Assembly: GCA_963933975.1 (NCBI GenBank)
Contig: CAWVWE010000004.1
Span: 35,045-99,044 of the forward strand
From: UBA10364 sp905182675
GTDB taxonomy: Bacteria; Bacteroidota; Bacteroidia; Flavobacteriales; Schleiferiaceae
DNA length: 64,000 nucleotides
Direction: 5' to 3'
Shown here: positions 52,330 to 61,995 of the stretch, in pieces
How positions within the stretch are numbered: position 1 is the first letter of the stretch
How the letters are laid out: the number at the start of each line of letters is the position of its first letter
The notes under the pieces: model-generated
Databases searched by the model: none
What the model was told of the DNA's origin: nothing
The model's input: the letters and a program-made list of their open reading frames with translations, nothing else
Program-made: the position numbers and the translations under genes

Positions 52330-53958
52330 ATGAAAAATTTCTACGCTTTAGCAGTAGCGCTATTCTTCGGGATAACCGCTTTTGCACAAACGACCTACAG
52401 CGTTACCTTCCAGGTTGACATGGGCTCTGCCACTGTCAGCACAAATGGAATTCACGTTGCAGGATCATTTCAGAGCTGGTCACCCAGCACTACGGCACTG
52501 TCACAGGTAGGTTCAACTACGATCTATACCAAGACAGTTACTGTGAACGCAGGACAATTGGAGTACAAATTCTTAAACGGTAACGCATGGGGTGATGACG
52601 AATCAGTTCCTGCACCTGTTCAAGTGGGTACAAATGGAAACAGCAACCGTTGGGCCGTGATCTCTCAAGACACAACTCTTCCTGCTGTAATGTTTGCTGG
52701 ATCAGCTCCTGCTGGCCAGAAAGCTATCCAAATGAAAGTTAACATGGCACTGCAAACGGTTTCTTCCGATTCAGTACATGTTGCAGGAAGCTTCCAAGGT
52801 TGGGATCCTGCAAAAACACGCATGGTCAACTTTGACGGTGTTCACCGCGCCATTGCCTATGTAGGTAAAACAGATTCCGTCTATTTTAAATTTATCAATG
52901 GTAATGGTTGGAGTACTGTAGAATCGGTTCCTTCCACTTGTCAAGCTTCAACAGCGGGCATCAACCAAGGAGATAACCGTTTCTATACGGATACCGTTAG
53001 TGGCATTTACGAAGTGTGTTACACACAATGTGGCCCATGTACGATCGTTCCAACCTATGATATTACTGTAAATGTTGATGTGAGTTCATTGACTGCGTGT
53101 TCTATGTTAGATTCTGTATCTATAGCAGGGCCTATCAACGGATGGGGCGGAGAGAACATGTCAGATCCAGATGGTGACGGTATTTATTCCATTTCATACC
53201 TGGGTGTTGATTCAGGAGATTTCCAGTTCAAGGCACGCTACCATGTTGGTGGCGCTACCAACTGGGAAGGTGGTGGTAACAAAGTCATTACAGTATCTTC
53301 AGATTCAGCTGTAGCACCACGCTGTTTTGGGAATGACAATTACGGTCCGTGTGCTGCTGTTCCTGCAACTGCAGATGTAACGTTCATTGTTGACTTTACA
53401 CAAGCATCATTTACTCCGGCTGACACGATTTTCTTAATGGGTAATTTCACCCAGTGGGGCGATAACCCTATCGCGATGACTCAGCACACGGTTGCGGGTC
53501 AATATATTACAACCATTCCTAGCTATTGTCCAGGAAGCATGGAATACCGCTTCTCAAACGGCGACGCTTCTGATGTGGCTAATCACGAGCCAGTTGATTC
53601 TGCTTGTGGTGTTGATAATGGCGTAGGTTCTTACAATAGATTTTGGGCACGTTCAGGTTCAGCGGATACATTACGTCATACTTACGGCACATGTTCGTTT
53701 GTCGACGTAAACGAGAACGATTTAAATCAAGTCTCGGTCCATCCTAATCCTATGACAGAAATGACCACAATCGTTTTGGGTACTTCGGATTTCTACAGCG
53801 TACAAATAATAGACATCACAGGTCGCATTGTAGCGGGCTTTGATCACGTTCAAGGTGAAGTAGAGATTGTTCGTAACAACATGGTACGAGGAATGTACTT
53901 TGTAAACATCGCCAATACCACCGGTGATGTGAAGACAATGAAACTAATCGTAGAGTAA
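52330..53958 (+). CDS. secreted four-module carbohydrate-binding protein with T9SS sorting domain
   Basis: This 542-residue protein has a signal peptide (about 1-20, GITAFAQ) and four E-set modules of about 100 residues. Their repeated centres are HVAGSFQSWSP, HVAGSFQGWDP, SIAGPINGWGG and FLMGNFTQWGD, each later followed by a YKFLNG, FKFING, FKARYH or YRFSNG stretch. The last 75 residues (NQVSVHPNPMTEMTTI to MKLIVE) are a type A T9SS sorting domain. No catalytic domain is present. Starch binding at the cell surface is inferred from the module type and from the locus. Confidence 0.88.
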   Translation: MKNFYALAVALFFGITAFAQTTYSVTFQVDMGSATVSTNGIHVAGSFQSWSPSTTALSQVGSTTIYTKTVTVNAGQLEYKFLNGNAWGDDESVPAPVQVGTNGNSNRWAVISQDTTLPAVMFAGSAPAGQKAIQMKVNMALQTVSSDSVHVAGSFQGWDPAKTRMVNFDGVHRAIAYVGKTDSVYFKFINGNGWSTVESVPSTCQASTAGINQGDNRFYTDTVSGIYEVCYTQCGPCTIVPTYDITVNVDVSSLTACSMLDSVSIAGPINGWGGENMSDPDGDGIYSISYLGVDSGDFQFKARYHVGGATNWEGGGNKVITVSSDSAVAPRCFGNDNYGPCAAVPATADVTFIVDFTQASFTPADTIFLMGNFTQWGDNPIAMTQHTVAGQYITTIPSYCPGSMEYRFSNGDASDVANHEPVDSACGVDNGVGSYNRFWARSGSADTLRHTYGTCSFVDVNENDLNQVSVHPNPMTEMTTIVLGTSDFYSVQIIDITGRIVAGFDHVQGEVEIVRNNMVRGMYFVNIANTTGDVKTMKLIVE

Positions 53959-53985
53959 TTATTCTATCCGCATTAGGTTAAGCAT

Positions 53986-54028
53986 AAAACGACCCCGCCT
54001 GGCATCGCCAAGCGGGGTCGTTTTTTTT
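53986..54028 (+). terminator. intrinsic terminator after the T9SS protein
   Basis: AAAACGACCCCGC pairs with GCGGGGTCGTTTT, with a further TGGC/GCCA pair around an ATC loop, and is followed by T. Very stable. Confidence 0.9.
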
Positions 54029-54114
54029 ATTCAAGTGAGATTAAGATTATTGTCTCTGTGGAAATACTAAGTATAAAAAGGAGGCTCTGAACCCATCTTT
54101 TGGTGGGAGGAGTA

Positions 54115-54795
54115 TTATACCTGGGTCACTAGTCCGTTTTCAACAGCAAATCTAACCAGACCAGCCGTGTTGCGCATGCCTAATTTATTTAGGATGTTTT
54201 GTCGATGGTTGTCTATAGTTCGTTTAGATAAAAAGAGGATTTTGGAAATCTCGTCATTAGTCAACTGGTCGCAAATCAATTTAATGATTTCAACTTCGCG
54301 TTTGCTCAGCCTGGAGAGAGAAGGGTTGTCTGCATTCAGTTCAATGCTTGATTTGCCTAAAATTCGATGCTCAATTAATTCGTTTGCTATGCGCAACGAA
54401 AAGTAAATCTTGCCTTCAAGCACCCTAGAGATCGCGTCCACAAGACCTTTTGCAGATAAGTTTTTTGTGACATAGCCACGAGCACCTGCCTTGAGCATAT
54501 TGCTCGCGTAAGTGGAGTCGTCATAATTAGATAAAGTAAGGATGTGTTGACGGGGATAAAGATTGATAATGTTTTTAGTCAATACAGCTCCGTTTGTTTC
54601 TTCGAGTTGATAGTCCATTATGACTAGATCAAACGAATTGTTTTTCAACATCAACATTGTTTCTTCAGCGCTGCCCGCCTCGAGAATAGTGAAAACATAG
54701 GTATCAAACTCACCTAATTCAAGCATGGTTTTAATGCCATCACGAACGATTGGGTGGTCGTCGACGATCAGTATTTTAACGGTTGTTTTGTCCAT
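54115..54795 (-). CDS. LuxR/NarL family response regulator
   Basis: This 226-residue protein has a receiver domain (about 5-125; phospho-acceptor D61 in LVIMDYQLEE, acidic pair in IVDDHP) and a GerE HTH (about 155-220, SKREVEIIKLICDQLTNDEI and SKRTIDNHRQNILNKLG). No kinase gene is adjacent. It stands alone between the starch protein and the rimP operon. Targets are unknown. Confidence 0.93.
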   Translation of the reverse strand: MDKTTVKILIVDDHPIVRDGIKTMLELGEFDTYVFTILEAGSAEETMLMLKNNSFDLVIMDYQLEETNGAVLTKNIINLYPRQHILTLSNYDDSTYASNMLKAGARGYVTKNLSAKGLVDAISRVLEGKIYFSLRIANELIEHRILGKSSIELNADNPSLSRLSKREVEIIKLICDQLTNDEISKILFLSKRTIDNHRQNILNKLGMRNTAGLVRFAVENGLVTQV

Positions 54796-54942
54796 GGGTT
54801 AATGTGTTAATCTTAAGTAAATATACTAATGATTCAATATTGTGTTAGAATTTGATCCAGTAAATTATTGATAACCAGACATATTATTATGAGATCTATG
54901 CGCAACATCTGTTGTTTTAGGCGGTTGATCTAAAAAAACACG

Positions 54943-54994
54943 TATATTTGCCGAAACTTTTTGGCACTCAAAAGGGGACTTCGGTCCCCTCTTT
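54943..54994 (+). promoter_or_regulatory. promoter and leader hairpin of the rimP-nusA-infB operon
   Basis: TATATTTG (54943-54950) is a perfect -7 box. In the leader, AGGGGAC (54973-54979) and GTCCCCT (54984-54990) close a UUCG loop, with A-run before and CTTTTA after. The hairpin is terminator-like and 16 bases before the rimP ATG. It could be an attenuator or a stability element. NusA-dependent control is possible, since nusA is in the operon. Confidence 0.6.
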
Positions 54995-55009
54995 TATTGC
55001 CGGTGATTT

Positions 55010-55450
55010 ATGGAGTACGCAGTAATAGAGCAAGCGGCAAAGCTTGCAGCAGAGGAAAACAATGCTTTTTTAGTTGAGCTTGAAGTCAAGCCTAACAATG
55101 TGATTATTGCTTTTGTCGATTCTGATGAAGGTCTTAACATGGACCAGATTAAGATGATTAATCGTAGGATGGAGGCTGAGTTCGATAGGGAAATTGAAGA
55201 TTTCAATCTCACTATTAGCAGTCCAGACTTGAATCGGCCTCTTAAGATTTTGCGTCAATACAATAAGAATGTCGGTAGGTTTTTAAAAGTAAAATTTAAC
55301 GACCGCGAAGAAGAAGGTGAGTTACTTGAAGTAACGGAGGAGTATATAGTTTTGAGTGTGCCACAGCAAAAGAAAAGCGCTCCAAACCAGGAATTGAAAA
55401 TTGATTTTAACGATCTTACAGAAGCTAAGGTTGCAATTAGATTTAAATAG
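55010..55450 (+). CDS. rimP: ribosome maturation factor RimP
   Basis: This 146-residue protein helps 30S assembly. The N-terminal alpha/beta domain (about 1-72) has IIAFVDSDEGLNMDQIKMINRR, and the SH3-like C-terminal domain follows, with SSPDLNRPLKILRQYNKNVGRF at the join, the RimP signature region. It is first in the rimP-nusA-infB operon, 22 bases before nusA. Confidence 0.95.
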   Translation: MEYAVIEQAAKLAAEENNAFLVELEVKPNNVIIAFVDSDEGLNMDQIKMINRRMEAEFDREIEDFNLTISSPDLNRPLKILRQYNKNVGRFLKVKFNDREEEGELLEVTEEYIVLSVPQQKKSAPNQELKIDFNDLTEAKVAIRFK

Positions 55451-55472
55451 GACCATTTAGTTAATATTATCA

Positions 55473-56720
55473 ATGGAGAATCAAGCGATTATTGAAAGTT
55501 TCCTCGCCTTTAAAGAGGAGAAGAATATCGACAGAACCACTTTGATGGCTTTCATTGAAGAAGCCTTCCGTAACCAGCTTCGCAAGAAGTATGAAACGGA
55601 TGAGAACTTTGATGTCATTGTAAACCCAGATAAAGGTGATCTAGAAATTTGGCGCAACAGAACTGTTGTAATAGACGGTGCGGTTGAAGATGAAAACTTA
55701 GAGATTGAACTTACTGCGGCTTTGAAAATTGAGCCAGATTATGAAGTGGGTGAAGAAGTTTCGGAAGAGGTAAAGCTTATTGACCTTGGCCGTCGTTTTA
55801 TTTTGGCATTCCGCCAGAATTTAGTGAGTCGTATACAGGAGCATGACAACTCTGAGTTGTTCAAACGTTACAAGGATTTAGAAGGTGAGATCATTACTGG
55901 AGAAGTACACCATGTACGTCACCGTGAGGTCATCGTTTATGATGATGAAGGAAATGAATTGATTCTCCCTAAAGATCAAATGATTGGTGAGCGTGAGTTT
56001 TTCCGCAAAGGAGATCCTATTCGCGCTGTAGTCAAGGAGGTCATTTTTAGAGGAACTAAGCCTGTTGTGATCATGTCGCGTACGGATGAGCGTTTCTTAG
56101 CGAAATTATTTGAGCAAGAAATCCCAGAAGTGTATGATGGATTAATCACCATTAAGGGTGTTGTTCGTATACCGGGTGAAAAGGCTAAGGTTGCAGTGGA
56201 GTCTTATGATGACCGCATAGATCCAGTAGGTGCTTGTGTGGGAATGAAAGGGTCACGTATTCACAGCATCGTTCGCGAACTGCGCAATGAGAATATTGAT
56301 GTGATTAACTACACGACAAATTTACAGCTCTACATTCAACGTGCATTGAGCCCGGCGAAAGTCACCAGCTTGAAAATAGATGAAGACGCACGACGTGTTG
56401 AAGCATATTTAGCTCCGGATCAGGTTAGTTTAGCCATTGGTCGTGGAGGTACAAACATCCGTTTAGCAAGTAAATTGGTGGACATGGAGATTGATGTATA
56501 CCGTGATGATATCGAAATCGAGGACGACATTGAACTCGACCAGTTCAGCGATGAAATTGAAGCATGGGTGATTGCGGAATTGAAGAAAATTGGCTGTGAT
56601 ACTGCGAAGAGCGTCTTGAAATTGACGAAGGCGGAATTGGTATCAAGGGCCGACCTAGAAGAGGAGACAGTGGATAATTTACTGTCTATTCTGAAGCAAG
56701 AATTCGAAGACGAAGAATAA
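55473..56720 (+). CDS. nusA: transcription termination/antitermination protein NusA
   Basis: This 415-residue protein has an N-terminal RNA polymerase-binding domain (about 1-125), S1 (about 135-200), and two KH domains (about 230-370; VGACVGMKGSRI and LAIGRGGTNIRLASKL). The end is a short acidic/helical domain, not the full pair of AR repeats of E. coli. Length is normal for Bacteroidota. It lies 20 bases before infB. Confidence 0.96.
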   Translation: MENQAIIESFLAFKEEKNIDRTTLMAFIEEAFRNQLRKKYETDENFDVIVNPDKGDLEIWRNRTVVIDGAVEDENLEIELTAALKIEPDYEVGEEVSEEVKLIDLGRRFILAFRQNLVSRIQEHDNSELFKRYKDLEGEIITGEVHHVRHREVIVYDDEGNELILPKDQMIGEREFFRKGDPIRAVVKEVIFRGTKPVVIMSRTDERFLAKLFEQEIPEVYDGLITIKGVVRIPGEKAKVAVESYDDRIDPVGACVGMKGSRIHSIVRELRNENIDVINYTTNLQLYIQRALSPAKVTSLKIDEDARRVEAYLAPDQVSLAIGRGGTNIRLASKLVDMEIDVYRDDIEIEDDIELDQFSDEIEAWVIAELKKIGCDTAKSVLKLTKAELVSRADLEEETVDNLLSILKQEFEDEE

Positions 56721-56740
56721 AGAAAACCTAAAGACACTCT

Positions 56741-59554
56741 ATGAGTAGCGTCAGATTAAGTAAGGCCACAAAAGAGCTTAACATTTCCTTAGACCGTGCG
56801 GTTGAGGAATTAGCGAAGCAAGGCCACGACATTCCGAACAACAGAAACCATAAGATTACGGACGATCAGTACGGAGCCTTAAGGACTGCTTTTGCGGATG
56901 ACCTAGAGCGCAAGAAATTGTCGGAAGAGGTTACGCAACAGGTAAAAGAGGAAAAAGAAACCCTACGCGGTATCAAGGAGGCTAAGAACGACTCTGTTTC
57001 TGCACCAGCTCCAATAGAAGAGGCTCCTGTAGCTCCTGTTGTTGAGGTTGCTCCTGTCGTTGATGTAACCCCTAAAGAACAATCCATTACAGAGCCCGCA
57101 GTAGAAGCTCCAAAAGAGGATAAGCCGGTTGATGAAGTTCAGAAGCCGCCTGTCAGTACCAAGGTCGAAATGGCACCTGTTCTTTCAGAGGTAGGTGGAT
57201 TAAAAGTGATGGGTACAATCGATCTTGAGGCACAAAAACCAAGAAAGAAAGAGAAGCCTAAAGCTATTCCTAAGACCGAGCCAAAACGTCAAGAGAAAGT
57301 CGCTGTTGTTAAGGGTCCTAAGAAATCTGGCGGTGGCGGTAAGATCGTCGAGCAAATCAAGCAGGAAAAGCCTGAGGAAATTGAAGAGAAAAAACCTGAG
57401 GATTTAGAATTCAAGACAAAATATGTCAAGATTGATGGGCCTAGATTTACGGGTCAAAAAATTGTTCTTCCTGTTGAGAAACCTAAAGTTGATAAGAAAA
57501 AGCGCAAGCGAATCAAGACTGCAGGTCCTAGTGGAGCCACTCCTGCTCAGGTAGATCCTAAGAAACGTGCTGGTGCACCAGCTCGTGGCCCAGGCACCAA
57601 TAGAAACGCCAAGGGACAACTACGTCGCCCAGCTGTTGTTCAGAAGAAAGAATTGACGGATGAGCAAATTCAGAAGCAGATAAAAGAAACCTTAGAGAAA
57701 CTTACTTCAGGTAAGAAAAACAAGGGTGCTAAAATTCGCCGTGATAAACGCGCTGAACGCCGTGAAAGAGATGAGTTGAAAGACCTTCAACAAGCGGAAG
57801 AAAGTAAAATATTAAAATTAACTGAATTCGTTACAGTAACGGAATTGGCTAACATGATGCTCGTTACTGTGAATGAGGTTATCGCTTCATTGATGGGTGT
57901 TGGAGTGATGGTTACCATGAATCAACGTCTCGATGCAGAAATGCTAGAGATGGTTGCTGAAGAATTTGGCTTTGGAGTAAACTTTGTGGATGAAGAGGTA
58001 ACGGAGACGTTCCTTGAAGAAGTTGACAAGGAGGAAGATTTAAAACCACGTTCCCCTATCGTTACAGTGATGGGCCACGTGGATCACGGTAAGACATCCC
58101 TGTTGGATTATATCCGTAAGGCAAATGTTATTGCTGGAGAAGCTGGAGGTATTACACAGCATATAGGCGCCTATAGTGTGGAGGTTCATGACGGTCAAAT
58201 GATTACGTTCCTTGATACACCTGGTCACGAGGCATTTACGGCCATGCGTGCACGTGGTGCCCAGGTAACTGATATTGCAGTGATTGTTGTTGCAGCAGAT
58301 GATGCTGTAATGCCACAGACGAAAGAAGCTATTGCACATGCCCAGGCGGCAGGTGTTCCAATCGTTTTTGCCATCAATAAAGTGGATCGTGACGTTTCTA
58401 ATCCAGAGAAGATAAAGGACCAGTTGGCACAAGAAAACATGCTTGTGGAAGACTGGGGTGGAAAAATCCAATCTCAGGAAATTTCCGCAAAGACAGGTAT
58501 GAACGTGAAGGAATTACTGGATAAGGTGATTCTAGAGGCTGAAATGCTAGATCTTAAAGCTAATCCAGATAAAAAAGGAAGTGGTACTGTCGTTGAAGCA
58601 TCTCTTGATAAGGGACGTGGATTTATGTGTACGGCTTTAGTTCAATCTGGAACATTAAAAGTAGGAGACTATGTTTTAGCTGGCCAACACAGTGGTAAGG
58701 TTAAAGCCATGCTTGATGAGCGAGGAAACCGCATTAAGGTAGCAGGTCCATCTACACCAGTAAGTTTATTAGGGTTAGATGGCGCACCTACTTCAGGCGA
58801 TAGATTTATTGTCATGGATGACGAGAGAGAGGCGAAGCAAATTGCTGCTAAGCGTCTCCAGTTACAGCGTGAGCAGTCAGTTCGTTCTCAGAAAAAGATG
58901 ACGCTAGAAGAAATTGGAAGACGTCTGAAAGTTGGAGATTTCAAAGAACTCAATATCATTCTTAGGGGTGATGTTGATGGTTCTGTAGAGGCCTTGTCAG
59001 ATTCGTTACAAAAACTGACCACGGAGGAAATTCAAGTCAACATCATTCATAAAGGTGTAGGTCAAATTTCAGAGAGTGATATTCTTTTAGCCACCGCATC
59101 GGACGCTATTGTAATTGGATTCCAGGTTCGTCCTTCTGCGCAAGCCCGTAAATTGGCAGAGAAGGAAGAAGTTGAGATCCGTATGTACTCGATCATCTAT
59201 GATGCCATTAACGAAATCCATGACGCCATGGAGGGAATGCTTTCGGCAGAGGTTAAGGAAGAAATCATGGGTAGCGCAGAGATCCGTGAGGTATTTAAAA
59301 TCTCTAAAGTCGGAACCATTGCAGGTTGTATGGTCCAAGACGGAACCATTGAGCGTAACCACGATATTCGTGTTATTCGCGATGGTGTTGTTGTTTTCAC
59401 AGGTAAACTTGGCTCATTGAAACGCTTCAAGGACGATGTGAAAGATGTCCGTCAAGGATTTGAGTGTGGTCTGAACGTTGAGAAATTCAATGATATCCAG
59501 GTCGGTGACGTGATTGAAGCCTTCTCTCATATTGAGGTGAAGCGTAAGCTATAA
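56741..59554 (+). CDS. infB: translation initiation factor IF-2
   Basis: This 937-residue GTPase brings initiator tRNA to the 30S subunit. An N-terminal IF2-N motif (KATKELNISLDRAVEELAKQG) is followed by a low-complexity Pro/Lys/Glu-rich region to about residue 330. The G domain has G1 GHVDHGKTS at 445-453, G3 DTPGHEAF and G4 NKVDRD. The C-terminal domains are complete to HIEVKRKL. It ends the operon before a terminator. Confidence 0.97.
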   Translation: MSSVRLSKATKELNISLDRAVEELAKQGHDIPNNRNHKITDDQYGALRTAFADDLERKKLSEEVTQQVKEEKETLRGIKEAKNDSVSAPAPIEEAPVAPVVEVAPVVDVTPKEQSITEPAVEAPKEDKPVDEVQKPPVSTKVEMAPVLSEVGGLKVMGTIDLEAQKPRKKEKPKAIPKTEPKRQEKVAVVKGPKKSGGGGKIVEQIKQEKPEEIEEKKPEDLEFKTKYVKIDGPRFTGQKIVLPVEKPKVDKKKRKRIKTAGPSGATPAQVDPKKRAGAPARGPGTNRNAKGQLRRPAVVQKKELTDEQIQKQIKETLEKLTSGKKNKGAKIRRDKRAERRERDELKDLQQAEESKILKLTEFVTVTELANMMLVTVNEVIASLMGVGVMVTMNQRLDAEMLEMVAEEFGFGVNFVDEEVTETFLEEVDKEEDLKPRSPIVTVMGHVDHGKTSLLDYIRKANVIAGEAGGITQHIGAYSVEVHDGQMITFLDTPGHEAFTAMRARGAQVTDIAVIVVAADDAVMPQTKEAIAHAQAAGVPIVFAINKVDRDVSNPEKIKDQLAQENMLVEDWGGKIQSQEISAKTGMNVKELLDKVILEAEMLDLKANPDKKGSGTVVEASLDKGRGFMCTALVQSGTLKVGDYVLAGQHSGKVKAMLDERGNRIKVAGPSTPVSLLGLDGAPTSGDRFIVMDDEREAKQIAAKRLQLQREQSVRSQKKMTLEEIGRRLKVGDFKELNIILRGDVDGSVEALSDSLQKLTTEEIQVNIIHKGVGQISESDILLATASDAIVIGFQVRPSAQARKLAEKEEVEIRMYSIIYDAINEIHDAMEGMLSAEVKEEIMGSAEIREVFKISKVGTIAGCMVQDGTIERNHDIRVIRDGVVVFTGKLGSLKRFKDDVKDVRQGFECGLNVEKFNDIQVGDVIEAFSHIEVKRKL

Positions 59555-59573
59555 CAGCATTTTAAATAGATTC

Positions 59574-59607
59574 AAAAAACCCAGCGCATCGTGCTGGGTT
59601 TTTTTTT
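59574..59607 (+). terminator. intrinsic terminator of rimP-nusA-infB, probably two-way
   Basis: Six A plus CCCAGC pairs with GCTGGG plus six T around a seven-base loop, followed by more T. It lies between infB and the convergent symporter gene. Confidence 0.9.
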
Positions 59608-59659
59608 ACCTGTAGGATCAGAGCACTGGGCTTGTCTTTCTATTTAGCCCAGACTTATT

Positions 59660-61480
59660 TTAGTGTAGTATGATACTTCCAACTAGGAATAATGCGCCGT
59701 AAACGGCTGCTATTCCCAAAATCCAATAGATGAACAGGACCACGGAATGAGGCCCAGGCTTAATGTCCTCAGATGCGGGGACTCTCCACTGTACGGGCTT
59801 CCAAGAGCCTCCAGGTCTAATTTTGCTATAGAAAGCCACGAGGGTTGACTGCGGTTCTGGTTCCGTTGCATACATAACAACGATCCATGAAATGGTGGTG
59901 AAGGCTACAGTGAAAAAGAAGCTGTTCGGGAATACCCAGTCGAGTCCTAGGTGGGCAAAGGCATATCCAATGAATGGCGCTAGTGTCGCTGTGATTTCGG
60001 TCCAAGCATTTATTCTCCACCAATACCAGCGCAGGATAAGTACTAAGCCTAGCCCAGCTCCACACTCCATAATGAATTGCCATACCCCAGCTATGCTATT
60101 CATTTGAGAGGTTACCGCTAACCCGAGTAAAGCCAGTACCAGCGTAGAGAGTCGGGAAGCCATGATACTCGTTTTTCTAGGTGCGCCAGGTCGTATAAAT
60201 CTAAGGTAGAAGTCGTTGATTAAGTAGGAGGCGCCCCAATTCAACTGGGTTGACATGGTTGACATATAAGCAGCAAAGAAAGAAGCCAAGAGCATACCTA
60301 AGACACCAGTCGGAAGGTAGTCTCGCATGATAAAAATATACCCAAACCGGTTGTCTTGCTGATACTTAACTGCTTCAGGTAGTTGGTCTCCATATTTGGG
60401 TTCCCATACTGACAACCACTCCTGGTATTCCAGTTGCTGCACCACAGTGAGTGGCTCACATTCTACGTGCTGTGCCAGGCATTCATAGGTCATGAACTCA
60501 GGCATCGTAGCGGAGGGGTCACCTTTACTGGCATATAAGGATATAGCAGATAGAGCAACTAGAATCCAAGGCCATGGCCGAACGGCGTAATGACCAATTT
60601 GAAATAGCGCACTTGCTAAAAACGAAGATCTTTCATCCTTCGTCGCTAACATTCGCTGGGCACTGTATCCACCACCACCTGGTTCAGCACCAGGATACCA
60701 AGAGGTCCACCAGACCATACCGAAAAAAGCAAGAAAAGAAGCTAAGGAAATTTGATACGAACCTTCTTGTGCTTCTCCTCCAATGGATGGGAAAAACGAA
60801 AATGTTTCCTCGGGAAGAGTGTTTTTGAGTCCCTCAATCCCACCAACTTCCGGCGATTTTAATACGTACACGGCCAGCGCAATAGACCCTGACATGGCAA
60901 GAATGAATTGAAACACATCAGTATAAACGACACCTCTAAGTCCGCTAAAACTGACATAAACGACCACACCTAGCAGCGCAATACCAGTCCATAGAAAGGA
61001 CTCCATATAGGTCATCCCAAAGAACCCCTGGAGCAACGTGATCATAGCGACGTTCACCCACCCCATGATGAGTATATTCATGAAGGCGCCTAAGTAAATA
61101 GACTTGAACCCGCGAAGTAATGCAGCTGGTCTTCCTGCATACCGGAACTCTATAAACTCAACCTCTGTCGTTAAACCAGAGCGTCTCCAGAGTCGCGCAA
61201 AAAATATGGTTGTTAACATCCCACCGGCAAGTAGATTCCACCACAGCCAGTTTCCGCTTATTCCATATTGTCCAACAAGCTCTGTGACGGCCAGCGGTGT
61301 ATCCGCTGCAAAAGTTGTCGCAACCATCGATATCCCTGCGATATACCAGGGTAAAGAACGGCCGCCTAAAAAATAGTCGCTGATCGATGTTTTTTTACTT
61401 CGCCCAAAGTACAAGCCAATTAAGATGGTAAACAAAAGCAGCCCGACAAGTACAATAATATCTAAGGTGGCGAGTTTCAT
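59660..61480 (-). CDS. sodium:solute symporter family protein
   Basis: This 606-residue protein has about 13 membrane helices. SSS-family marks are DYFLGGRSLPWYIAGISMVATTFAADTPLAV near the start (long helix 1-2 region) and AAYMSTMSTQLNWGASYLINDFYLR near residue 405. A large hydrophilic loop lies at about 330-375. Substrate cannot be read from sequence; sugars, amino acids and others are possible. It starts six bases after the tadA stop and is likely co-transcribed with it. Confidence 0.92.
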   Translation of the reverse strand: MKLATLDIIVLVGLLLFTILIGLYFGRSKKTSISDYFLGGRSLPWYIAGISMVATTFAADTPLAVTELVGQYGISGNWLWWNLLAGGMLTTIFFARLWRRSGLTTEVEFIEFRYAGRPAALLRGFKSIYLGAFMNILIMGWVNVAMITLLQGFFGMTYMESFLWTGIALLGVVVYVSFSGLRGVVYTDVFQFILAMSGSIALAVYVLKSPEVGGIEGLKNTLPEETFSFFPSIGGEAQEGSYQISLASFLAFFGMVWWTSWYPGAEPGGGGYSAQRMLATKDERSSFLASALFQIGHYAVRPWPWILVALSAISLYASKGDPSATMPEFMTYECLAQHVECEPLTVVQQLEYQEWLSVWEPKYGDQLPEAVKYQQDNRFGYIFIMRDYLPTGVLGMLLASFFAAYMSTMSTQLNWGASYLINDFYLRFIRPGAPRKTSIMASRLSTLVLALLGLAVTSQMNSIAGVWQFIMECGAGLGLVLILRWYWWRINAWTEITATLAPFIGYAFAHLGLDWVFPNSFFFTVAFTTISWIVVMYATEPEPQSTLVAFYSKIRPGGSWKPVQWRVPASEDIKPGPHSVVLFIYWILGIAAVYGALFLVGSIILH

Positions 61481-61486
61481 GGTGGG

Positions 61487-61930
61487 TTATTTACGTCGGT
61501 TGCTGAAAAAATCTGTCATGATTTGACCACACTCCTCTTTCATTATTCCCTTTATAAGTTCTGTTTTCGGATGTAAATCACCTCCATGGTCTCTGAAACC
61601 TCTTTTGTCGTCGCTAGCGCCGTATACAACGCTGCCCATTTGAGACCAGAAAAGTGCTCCTGCACACATTGGGCATGGCTCTAGCGTGACATATAGGGTA
61701 CATTTTGAAAGGTATTTACTCCCTAAGTAGTTACTCGCAGCAGTAATAGCTTGTATTTCTGCATGTGCAGTGACATCCGTGAGTCGTTCAGTCAAGTTAT
61801 GTGCCCTAGCGATAATGCGTCCTCCAGCGACAACGACTGCTCCAACAGGGACTTCTCCATCTATCGCAGCTGCCTCTGCTTCTGCTAAAGCAGCACGCAT
61901 AAATACGTTATGATCATTTAGGTCTATCAT
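61487..61930 (-). CDS. tadA: tRNA-specific adenosine deaminase
   Basis: This 147-residue enzyme is read from the ATG at 61930 (MIDLNDHNVFMRAAL), the family's usual length. A longer frame adds 26 residues that overlap aspS. The Zn site is H56, C86 and C89 (TAHAEIQA and EPCPMCAGA) with catalytic E58. It makes inosine at the wobble base of tRNA-Arg. It diverges from aspS. Confidence 0.95.
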   Translation of the reverse strand: MIDLNDHNVFMRAALAEAEAAAIDGEVPVGAVVVAGGRIIARAHNLTERLTDVTAHAEIQAITAASNYLGSKYLSKCTLYVTLEPCPMCAGALFWSQMGSVVYGASDDKRGFRDHGGDLHPKTELIKGIMKEECGQIMTDFFSNRRK

Positions 61931-61968
61931 CTTCCTTGCAAAATAGGTAATTGGCCCGCAAGTTTGGC

Positions 61969-61976
61969 TATTTTTG
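61969..61976 (+). promoter_or_regulatory. -7 box for aspS
   Basis: TATTTTTG is a perfect TAnnTTTG box. Transcription would begin near 61983, so translation must start at the ATG at 61996 and not at an earlier codon. Confidence 0.45.
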
Positions 61977-61995
61977 CTCTTCAAAGAATTACGAG

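Noticed and set aside
58040..58471. 143-residue minus-strand frame opposite infB
   Set aside because: Cys/His-rich appearance is the reverse of the IF-2 G domain codons; it has no support of its own.
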